IMG/VR virus record: IMGVR_UViG_3300027770_000223
Coordinates: 1 to 26,166 of that record
Length of the DNA stretch: 26,166 bases
From: a virus
Direction: 5' to 3' (one strand)
Below the pieces are notes generated by a model. It saw only the letters and a list, made by a program, of their open reading frames with translations, did not search any database and had not been told where the DNA came from. The translations under genes were made by a program, and so were the position numbers. Positions within the stretch are counted from its first letter, which is position 1, and each line of letters opens with the position of its first letter. Below are positions 17,610 to 23,497 of the stretch, one piece after another.

Positions 17610-20600
17610 TTAGATATTTTCAAACGAAGCACCTGTTGGTGTGATGAAGAACTCAATATCGATGAATTCTAACGCCTTCGTAGGTTTAAGATATATTTTA
17701 CCTGTTAGTGTATTTCTATCCAAATCTTCTGGAGAAGAAGAAACTGTTACACGGAAATCGTAAAGACCTCTATCTCTTCTGATTGAATCCAAAATAGGAT
17801 TAACACTATCTAAGAATTGTTGTCTAACGATTTGGTCGTTTTGTTCAAACAATAATCTTACAGCTACAGCAGATATTAACTTACGAGCTTGTAGTAATAA
17901 TCTTCTTACATTCAACCTATTCAACGCTGATTCAGTTACTTGTAAAGTTTTGTTACCCCAAATTACAGTTCCTACATCGGAGAAAGTAGCGATTGGGTTA
18001 ATTCTACCTTGATAAAGTGTATCTCTATCTTCTTGAGTTAACTTACGTCTAGCTTTAATTGAATTTACAAGACCTCTTGTGTAACCCGCTGATGCGAACC
18101 AAGGGAATGCAATGTTATCTGTTAATGCTAAGTTTCTACAAACTTCACCTGTTGGTGGAAGATATATTTGTGTGTTATTTACAGTATCTCTTACAAGTAT
18201 CCAAGGATAGTAAGTCGCTGTATAGTTTGAGTCAATCCCTGTGTTATCAAGGTTATCAACAGCCTCTTGTGGATAAATCACGTCATATTGACTTGTTCCG
18301 TCAGGAGTATACATGTTATAATCTGGTGTTGTTGCGATATACACAGAATCTGCTCTTTGATATTGAACCATACTAATGGCTTCTTCTACTAAGTTTGAGT
18401 TATTAACGTAATCGATACCTGGAGTTACAAAAACATTAATGTTTGTTGCTTCAGGATTTGCAAAAGTTAAAATACCAAGTAAGTAAGCGTAGTAGTCAGA
18501 GTTTGCAAAATCTTGAGTATTGTTTTGAACAACAATTCTCTTGAACATTCCGTCTCCTGTTGCTGTTGGGTATCTTGTTGAAGGTGCCGCTCCTGCTAAA
18601 TAACCGGAAGCACCTAATTGGAATCTGTCTTGGTTTGTTCTATATTCTCTATAGATATCCCATCCATCAAATCCACCAGCAAAACATATTGTATATTTTC
18701 TTGAGTAAATAAAATAATAAGGATTTTCTTGAGTTTCTGGGTCAAATCTAAAATCTGCAACTCCACACTCAAAAGCAGTTTCACCACTTGTTAATAATTC
18801 AGAACTTGAAATTGAAACTACAGTAGCTCCTGAGTCCATATGGAATCCTTTACTTAAGTAATTCCATGGCGCAGAATCAGTTGCAGTTTCCCACCCAACT
18901 ACAGGGTTTTGTTTACCTTTATATTCTAAGAAAGACTCATCGATTCCAAGTTGACTTGAGAAACCTAAATAAGTTCTTCTAACAATATCACCTCCAGATT
19001 CAACAGCATTAGAACCTCCTGAACTTGTTCCGAATGGAGGGTCGAATACTACTTCACCAGGATAATAATATTTTGTTTTATATACAGGGTATGGGGATGG
19101 ATTATCAACACTCTCATATTCTCTTTGAGTATACCCATAAAATCCACAAGGAAGAGCATCTACAGGATAATCATCTGCCATTTCCAACATAATGTATTTT
19201 GAAATTAATGCAAATTCACCATTAGAAGAGCCTATCTTTTTAGCTACAAAACTATTTAAACCTGGGTCCATTGTACAATTTGTGAACTTTTCAATGACAA
19301 TAGGATTTGCATCTGTGTCGTAGAAATTTCTAACTAATACATCAAACGTCATATTATTAAATGATAAATTTGCGATTGAAACTTTAATTTCTGTATTTGC
19401 CGCAGCTCCATCAGATATTGAAATAAATTTAAATAATCTATAAACTTTATTACCTCTTAATTCTGAAACTAAGAAAGGAGTTTCTGGTGATTGATATTTT
19501 TCTAAATTCCAAGCAATAGATGAAGGGTTTTGACTTCTTGCATCTGGAAGAGCAATTAAGTCACATTTTAAACCACGAATATAACCTTTGTTATAAGCAT
19601 AATTTAATGTTGCTTGATAATACTCCTCAACAAAAATGGGAACCTGAGTTCTGTTTTTACCAAAGTTATCAATACCAAGAACCTTTGTAATATATTTTGA
19701 AGAAGAGGCTAACATTGAAACTTCAAATGAGAAAGTTTTACTATCGTTAGTAATACCTGAAAGTAAAAATGTTGCATATGGGTTTTGAGTTATACCTGAA
19801 TACTGACCACTACAAACTAATTGTAAATCAGTCAATCCACTAACCTCATAAACAGGTCCATGGTCAACACTGCTAGCATTATTAGAATATAACGATATAC
19901 CTCTTGAACGAAGTGTTGAAACAACCATATTATTAAAATTACTATATGCTGTTCCTGTGAAAGAATATGTAGCTCCTGATGTTGTACCTGTAAAAGTATT
20001 TGATGCTCCAGAAACTAAAGATGTTACAACGTAATCAAAAGAATATCCTGTATAATCATTACCACTTGTAATGTCAAAATTAGCGTAAAGCCAAGGGTCA
20101 TTAGAAGATGCGGTTAAATCATTTGTTGCCAAATCATTTGTATCACATCCATAAACATTAGTAATTGCGGAATATGTTGCTGTAAGTCCAGTATAATCGT
20201 CTTCAGGTATTGCACCATACATAACAACAGTTGTTGCTGATGTTTGAGGACTATCGTAGATAGAATTAATTATATTAGTAAAATCTTGAGATAGTGTCGA
20301 TACACTACCATCAGATAATCTATATTGTTTGTTTAAGTTAACCAAAATTTCATTAGGTAAAGTAGTTGTGAATGATAACGTATTTGCCGATGAATTACCT
20401 GTAAAATTTGCTGTCCAAGTATCCACAGATATTACAGAATCAATATCAATTGTTGTTGGGTCAACATTAGCAATCAAACTAAGACTCCACGAAGGACCAG
20501 CGTCATAACCAGATAATCCTAAAACCCTGGTTACAAATAATTGATTTGATTGTTGTAAATAAGATTTGGCAATATAAGCCGCTTCGTATTTAGGGATTTG

Positions 20601-20819
20601 AGTATTCACAAACTTAATGGGTTCTGTACCCCCAAAGTAAGCTTGGAATTCATTGTAATTAGTGATAAAGATTGGTTCGAATGCAGGACCTTTTATAGTT
20701 TCCCCTACTAAACCTAACGTAGTAACACCGACACTTTGAGCTACAAATGATAAATCTGTCTCAGAAGTGTATACGCCTGGTGATACATATACTTTTTGAT
20801 TTGCTTGTGCTGTTGCCAT
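17610..20819 (-). CDS. gp18: Contractile tail sheath protein (T4 gp18-like, enlarged)
   Basis: This 1069-residue protein surrounds the tube and contracts to drive it through the host envelope. The N-terminus (9-22, Tyr-Val-Ser-Pro-Gly-Val-Tyr-Thr-Ser-Glu-Thr-Asp) and residues up to about 112 (Gly-Leu-Val-Gly-Glu-x2-Lys-Gly-Pro-Ala, Phe-Gly-Gly, Ala-x4-Leu-Gln-Gln-Ser-Asn-Gln-Leu-Phe-Val-Thr-Arg-Val) are classical. The C-terminal domain from about 880 onwards is classical too (Arg-Ile-Asn-Pro-Ile-Ala near 930, Val-Ile-Trp-Gly-Asn-Lys-Thr-Leu near 950, and the helix Arg-Leu-Asn-Val-Arg-Arg-Leu-Leu). Roughly 760 residues lie between, much more than in T4 gp18 (659 total). They include Ser/Thr/Asn/Gly-rich beta-type sequence at about 120-370 that probably forms extra outward-facing domains. 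It is transcribed away from the small regulator gene, with a TATTTAT box 41 bases before the ATG, and is followed by a hairpin. Confidence 0.93.
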   Translation of the reverse strand: MATAQANQKVYVSPGVYTSETDLSFVAQSVGVTTLGLVGETIKGPAFEPIFITNYNEFQAYFGGTEPIKFVNTQIPKYEAAYIAKSYLQQSNQLFVTRVLGLSGYDAGPSWSLSLIANVDPTTIDIDSVISVDTWTANFTGNSSANTLSFTTTLPNEILVNLNKQYRLSDGSVSTLSQDFTNIINSIYDSPQTSATTVVMYGAIPEDDYTGLTATYSAITNVYGCDTNDLATNDLTASSNDPWLYANFDITSGNDYTGYSFDYVVTSLVSGASNTFTGTTSGATYSFTGTAYSNFNNMVVSTLRSRGISLYSNNASSVDHGPVYEVSGLTDLQLVCSGQYSGITQNPYATFLLSGITNDSKTFSFEVSMLASSSKYITKVLGIDNFGKNRTQVPIFVEEYYQATLNYAYNKGYIRGLKCDLIALPDARSQNPSSIAWNLEKYQSPETPFLVSELRGNKVYRLFKFISISDGAAANTEIKVSIANLSFNNMTFDVLVRNFYDTDANPIVIEKFTNCTMDPGLNSFVAKKIGSSNGEFALISKYIMLEMADDYPVDALPCGFYGYTQREYESVDNPSPYPVYKTKYYYPGEVVFDPPFGTSSGGSNAVESGGDIVRRTYLGFSSQLGIDESFLEYKGKQNPVVGWETATDSAPWNYLSKGFHMDSGATVVSISSSELLTSGETAFECGVADFRFDPETQENPYYFIYSRKYTICFAGGFDGWDIYREYRTNQDRFQLGASGYLAGAAPSTRYPTATGDGMFKRIVVQNNTQDFANSDYYAYLLGILTFANPEATNINVFVTPGIDYVNNSNLVEEAISMVQYQRADSVYIATTPDYNMYTPDGTSQYDVIYPQEAVDNLDNTGIDSNYTATYYPWILVRDTVNNTQIYLPPTGEVCRNLALTDNIAFPWFASAGYTRGLVNSIKARRKLTQEDRDTLYQGRINPIATFSDVGTVIWGNKTLQVTESALNRLNVRRLLLQARKLISAVAVRLLFEQNDQIVRQQFLDSVNPILDSIRRDRGLYDFRVTVSSSPEDLDRNTLTGKIYLKPTKALEFIDIEFFITPTGASFENI

Positions 20820-20828
20820 TATTTAATA

Positions 20829-20871
20829 ATTCTATTATGGATTTATTTTAATGATAAATATTCAATAGAAT
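20829..20871. repeat. Inverted repeat flanking the sheath promoter box
   Basis: ATTCTATT at 20829-20836 and its exact reverse complement AATAGAAT at 20864-20871 flank the TATTTAT box, 27 bases apart. A shorter version (TTCTATT, 3 bases, AATAGAA) surrounds the box before the tape measure gene. It could be a binding site for a regulator of late genes. Function is not shown. Confidence 0.4.
20854..20860 (-). promoter_or_regulatory. TATTTAT box, candidate late promoter of the sheath gene
   Basis: On the minus strand GAATATTTATCATTAAAA lies with the box starting 41 bases before the sheath ATG. It closely resembles the site before the neck gene at 23073, sharing TATTTATCA followed by an A/T-rich run. 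It lies in the 120-base region shared with the divergent regulator gene. Confidence 0.45.
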
Positions 20872-20881
20872 GTGAAAAAAC

Positions 20882-20903
20882 TTGACTTTTAAATATATAT
20901 TTG
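20882..20903 (+). promoter_or_regulatory. Candidate promoter of the small regulator gene
   Basis: TATATTTG at 20896-20903 matches the Bacteroidota -7 element TAnnTTTG exactly. TTGAC stands at 20882-20886, but the 11-base spacing to it is shorter than usual for a -33 element, so only the -7 part is convincing. It would start transcription near 20910, after the first possible ATG (20907). Confidence 0.4.
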
Positions 20904-20912
20904 TAAATGGTG

Positions 20913-20924
20913 AGAATTAATTCT
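20913..20924. promoter_or_regulatory. 12-bp perfect palindrome, candidate operator of the small regulator
   Basis: AGAATTAATTCT is its own reverse complement. It starts 9 bases after the -7 element, so it would cover the transcription start. That is a usual site for autorepression by a dimeric ribbon-helix-helix protein, which the next gene encodes. The left half recurs at the end of the gene (21093-21101) within the direct repeat. Confidence 0.45.
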
Positions 20925-20939
20925 GCCTTTTTTCTACCT

Positions 20940-21101
20940 ATGAAAACAAAGAAGGAAATAAAGAACATTAAAATATCACCAGAGTCACATGATGTGTTAA
21001 AAAAATACTGTGACAAGAGGGGTATTAAGATTTATAAATTTTTGGAAAATTTAATTTTTGAAAAGTGTAAAGAGAAAAAAGATATCTATGGTGAGAATTA
21101 A
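20940..21101 (+). CDS. Small ribbon-helix-helix (Arc/MetJ-type) DNA-binding protein
   Basis: This is a 53-residue basic protein. After a Lys-rich start, Lys-Asn-Ile-Lys-Ile-Ser (8-13) fits the DNA-contacting beta strand. Pro-Glu-Ser-His-Asp-Val-Leu-Lys-Lys-Tyr-Cys-Asp-Lys-Arg-Gly forms the first helix and turn, and Lys-Phe-Leu-Glu-Asn-Leu-Ile-Phe-Glu-Lys the second helix. This matches short RHH repressors, which bind as dimers to palindromes. I chose the ATG at 20940 over that at 20907 because the latter lies only 4 bases after the promoter element and would add a hydrophobic N-terminus foreign to the fold. It is the only plus-strand gene in its neighbourhood: divergent from the sheath gene and convergent with the 346-aa gene, whose stop overlaps its own by 2 bases. 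Its likely role is autoregulation and perhaps timing of the sheath promoter. Confidence 0.75.
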   Translation: MKTKKEIKNIKISPESHDVLKKYCDKRGIKIYKFLENLIFEKCKEKKDIYGEN

Positions 21102-22138
21102 ACTAACTTACAATTATAAACAATTGTAGCATCTTTTGTATCATCATTTTTAGTGACTTCAATTCTTAAAATATCGTTTGTTGTAATTTGAATTATTTCA
21201 ACGTAACTACCGTAGTAATTGTTGTTTATATAAACGTCAAAAGAATCAACATTATCTGTCGATACTAAATTCATATTTGCCGTAAAATCTATAATATCAC
21301 TTAATGTATTATTATCAACAACGAATAAAAAGTCTAATTTAAATTCATCAGGATTTTCAGGGAACCTTGAAGGTTTCTTTCTTAAAAGACTTGTATCGAG
21401 TTCAAATAATTGAACCACCCTTGAAATAGCTGGTTTAACTTGAAACTCTTCTTCGTCGATTAGATAACCCAACATTGTGAAATCATAATTTTGTATATAA
21501 TATTTTCTTTTATCCAAATCCATAACAGACTCGTCAGAAATATTATTCATTATTATTGGAACATATTGTCCTTTAATAAAAGTGTATGCTTGTCTCGAAG
21601 AAAATTTTTGTAAAACAACTTTGTTTAGTTGATTTAATTCTCTCATTCTATTACAAATAATTTTTACACTATAGTTAATGTCTACAGGTACGGGTTGTGG
21701 TATTGTGTATATATCCATACCTTGTCTGTTTCCGTCCCAAGTTGGAACTGATGCGTAATAAAATTGTTTTCTATTTGGTATTGTATATTGTAATGATGGA
21801 TTTGTTCCGTATTTTACTTCAGGCATTCTAACAACAGTAATGAACGGAAGTTTAACGTTTAAATCGTTATCTTGAAAAGTTCCTGTTTCTGCAAACTGAG
21901 ACCAGTTTTGTGTTGTAATCATAATATCAATCATAGGTACAACAGCACCTTCACTCACAACTTTTAATTCTTCTTTAACAAAATCTAACATACCTCTATC
22001 CAAATCTGCATGTAATACTGATTTAGGTAGATACGTCCCATCTTTATTAATGTATTCCAATAATTGATGTCTGCGTTCAGATAGTTCTTTTTTTGGAACT
22101 AACGGTAATGTTTTTTTTATTTGTTTTGGAAACCCCAT
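21098..22138 (-). CDS. Candidate neck/tail-completion protein (gp15-like tail terminator possible)
   Basis: This is a 346-residue soluble protein. An N-terminal helical part (about 1-60) is followed by a beta-rich core with Val-Pro-Met-Ile-Asp-Ile-Met-Ile-Thr-Thr-Gln-Asn-Trp (about 67-79), Leu-Pro-Phe-Ile-Thr-Val-Val-Arg, and Pro-Gln-Pro-Val-Pro-Val-Asp-Ile-Asn-Tyr-Ser-Val-Lys-Ile, then an Arg/Asn/Gln-rich helix with Asn-Lys-Val-Val-Leu-Gln-Lys-Phe. This arrangement (conserved strand, helix carrying 'R-x-E-L-N-Q', then a Gly-Gln-Tyr-Val-Pro strand) resembles sheath-stabiliser/tail-terminator proteins of T4-like phages. The C-terminal 90 residues are a separate beta-type region. It is the last gene of a three-gene neck group upstream of the sheath gene, where such proteins are expected. 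Neck structural protein is likely; gp15 equivalence is tentative. Confidence 0.6.
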   Translation of the reverse strand: MGFPKQIKKTLPLVPKKELSERRHQLLEYINKDGTYLPKSVLHADLDRGMLDFVKEELKVVSEGAVVPMIDIMITTQNWSQFAETGTFQDNDLNVKLPFITVVRMPEVKYGTNPSLQYTIPNRKQFYYASVPTWDGNRQGMDIYTIPQPVPVDINYSVKIICNRMRELNQLNKVVLQKFSSRQAYTFIKGQYVPIIMNNISDESVMDLDKRKYYIQNYDFTMLGYLIDEEEFQVKPAISRVVQLFELDTSLLRKKPSRFPENPDEFKLDFLFVVDNNTLSDIIDFTANMNLVSTDNVDSFDVYINNNYYGSYVEIIQITTNDILRIEVTKNDDTKDATIVYNCKLV

Positions 22139-22140
22139 AA

Positions 22141-22554
22141 TTATTTTTTTGTTACAAATATTTTATCTTTAGAATTTATCATATTAACTTCATTTGCAGA
22201 ATAAACTGGTTCTTCACTATCTTTATATACAAAAGTATCAAACATATAAGGATTGTATGTTACAACTTTTCCAAATGGTTTTAGAGGTAAATCATCACAA
22301 GGAAATTCACAATAATCTAATAATTTACCTATTACAAATGCGTGAACATTTTTACTTTTTTCACTCCTAACTTTTTCCTTACCCCCTTGTCTAACTCTAA
22401 ATTCAACATCACCAAGTTTAACATAATCGGCATGCATAATAACTTTACCGTCATATGTTACTGAAAAAGTATGTTTATGTAAATTATAATAAACCATAAC
22501 TTTTTTACCTATAAATAAAGAATCAAATTGAGATTCGTTAATAACAATTTTCAT
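22141..22554 (-). CDS. Conserved-looking phage protein of unknown function
   Basis: This is a 137-residue soluble protein. After a short N-terminal strand (Met-Lys-Ile-Val-Ile-Asn-Glu-Ser-Gln), residues about 18-72 form a recognisable block: Val-Met-Val-Tyr-Tyr-Asn-Leu-His-Lys, Gly-Lys-Val-Ile-x-His-Ala, Phe-Arg-Val-Arg-Gln-Gly-Gly and Lys-Asn-Val-His-Ala-Phe-Val-x-Gly. I have a memory of short phage hypothetical proteins sharing 'N-L-H-K ... G-K-V ... R-K-N-V-H-A', but no function is known to me. The basic, His-containing block could bind nucleic acid; this is speculation. It is separated by 6 bases from the upstream gene and 2 bases from the downstream gene, so it belongs to the neck operon and may be a virion or assembly factor. 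Confidence 0.65.
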   Translation of the reverse strand: MKIVINESQFDSLFIGKKVMVYYNLHKHTFSVTYDGKVIMHADYVKLGDVEFRVRQGGKEKVRSEKSKNVHAFVIGKLLDYCEFPCDDLPLKPFGKVVTYNPYMFDTFVYKDSEEPVYSANEVNMINSKDKIFVTKK

Positions 22555-22560
22555 AATATT

Positions 22561-23073
22561 TTATATTCCTCTAAATTCGTTTTCATTTACAGGAGTTGCA
22601 ATAACCGTTCTATAAAAAGGACGGACTCCCCCGTACGTATGTTTATTATCTGAAACCACCCTACCATCATCAGACACACTATAGTATCTTACTTTTTTCT
22701 CATTTTCATAATATCCGATATAATCTCCAAACTGAATATCAACACCCATTTCACTAAGAGTTTGTTGATAAATAGAGAATCTTAAATTTCCTGGCTCATC
22801 TTGTTGAACTTTTGAGGTTCCAAGTTTTTGATTTGTTGGAGCCATAATCTGAACATAACCCTTAAGTTCAATAGGGGACAAAAATTGAATTCCGTCTTTT
22901 AATGCTTCACCATAAACATCATCCGTTTTTGTTTTATACCTATCAACACGATACAATATTATTGTAAAATTCATATCTCCCAATAACCATTCTTCACCCA
23001 TATTAATATCTAAATTATAATCTTCATCACCAAAGAATTTACCGAGACGTGTTACTGGAACTAATTTTTGCAT
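22561..23073 (-). CDS. Candidate neck/head-closure protein
   Basis: This 170-residue protein has mixed beta structure. Notable parts are Gly-Glu-Glu-Trp-Leu-Leu (25-30), Thr-Ile-Ile-Leu-Tyr-Arg-Val-Asp-Arg-Tyr-Lys (37-47), the beta segment with Pro-Ile-Glu-Leu-Lys-Gly-Tyr-Val (67-74), Phe-Gly-Asp-Tyr-Ile-Gly-Tyr-Tyr (115-122) and, near the end, Asn-Lys-His-Thr-Tyr-Gly-Gly-Val-Arg-Pro-Phe-Tyr-Arg-Thr (about 142-155). 'G-D-Y-I-G-Y' followed by 'Y-S-V-x-D-D-G' and 'P-F-Y-R-T' is a pattern of phage neck/head-closure proteins such as those between portal and tail. It is the first gene of the three-gene minus-strand neck group, with a TATTTAT box 31 bases before the start. It could correspond to T4 gp14; this is not proven. 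Confidence 0.6.
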   Translation of the reverse strand: MQKLVPVTRLGKFFGDEDYNLDINMGEEWLLGDMNFTIILYRVDRYKTKTDDVYGEALKDGIQFLSPIELKGYVQIMAPTNQKLGTSKVQQDEPGNLRFSIYQQTLSEMGVDIQFGDYIGYYENEKKVRYYSVSDDGRVVSDNKHTYGGVRPFYRTVIATPVNENEFRGI

Positions 23074-23097
23074 ATTATGTTTATTTTTTCCTTATTG

Positions 23098-23104
23098 ATA
23101 AATA
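23098..23104 (-). promoter_or_regulatory. TATTTAT box, candidate late promoter of the neck operon
   Basis: On the minus strand AAAGTATTTATCAATAAGG, with the box starting 31 bases before the ATG at 23073. It lies in the 58-base divergent region between the neck and SET genes. Toward the SET gene the same region carries only a weak plus-strand candidate (TTG at 23095 and TATATTTA at 23118-23125, 20 bases apart). Confidence 0.45.
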
Positions 23105-23131
23105 CTTTATTATTAATTATATTTACTCCAA

Positions 23132-23497
23132 ATGTTTATCAAACCACCAACTAAAATAGTGTTGAGGAAAAGTCCAATACATGGTCTTGGGGTTTTTGCG
23201 TCATCAAAAATAATCAAAGGGGAGGTATTAGAAGAATGTTCTTTCTTACCTTTTCCACAAACAAAGGAGGAAAAAATTCCCGTTTTTTCAAACTACGCAT
23301 TCTGTTTTCCAAAAGGTGAAATGTGGACAACACATGCCCTTGTAATGGGGTATGGTTCATATTATAACCATTCTAAAAATGCAAATGCTGATTGGTATAC
23401 AAAAAATGAAGAAGGTATTTTTGTTTTTTATTCAATAAATGATATCGAAGAGGGAGATGAGATTTTCACAAATTATAACAACGGAGTAATTTTTTAA
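23132..23497 (+). CDS. SET-domain protein, putative protein lysine methyltransferase
   Basis: This 121-residue protein is essentially only a SET domain, which transfers a methyl group from S-adenosylmethionine to lysine. The visible signature has three parts: Gly18-Leu-Gly-Val-Phe-Ala (cofactor-binding turn, with Ile-His before it), then Tyr78-Asn79-His80-Ser81 followed by Asn-Ala-Asn-Ala (cofactor and knot), then the C-terminal Glu-Gly-Asp-Glu-Ile-Phe-Thr-Asn-Tyr115-Asn with the catalytic tyrosine. Pre- and post-SET cysteine clusters are absent, as is usual for viral and bacterial SET proteins. The stop codon shares a base with the start of the SNF2 gene (TAATG), so the two are translated together. 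It is transcribed away from the neck operon. Substrate unknown: a virion protein, a host nucleoid protein, or the SNF2 partner. The family call is confident. Confidence 0.85.
   Translation: MFIKPPTKIVLRKSPIHGLGVFASSKIIKGEVLEECSFLPFPQTKEEKIPVFSNYAFCFPKGEMWTTHALVMGYGSYYNHSKNANADWYTKNEEGIFVFYSINDIEEGDEIFTNYNNGVIF

Larger units (their letters stand above)
20907..21101. repeat. 14-bp direct repeat bracketing the small regulator gene
   Basis: ATGGTGAGAATTAA occurs at 20907-20920 and again at 21088-21101, 181 bases apart. The second copy forms the end of the regulator coding sequence including its stop codon. The copies neatly bracket the gene, as if it had been inserted or could be lost by recombination. 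A repeat of this size can also arise by chance in AT-rich DNA. Confidence 0.6.

Noticed and set aside
18059-18376. Plus-strand open frame of 105 codons opposite the sheath gene
   Set aside because: It is antisense to the conserved sheath C-terminal part, with no start context or recognisable pattern.
20907-20939. Earlier ATG for the RHH gene, adding 11 residues
   Set aside because: It is only 4 bases after the -7 promoter element, so it probably lies before or at the transcription start. The added residues are hydrophobic and not part of the RHH fold.
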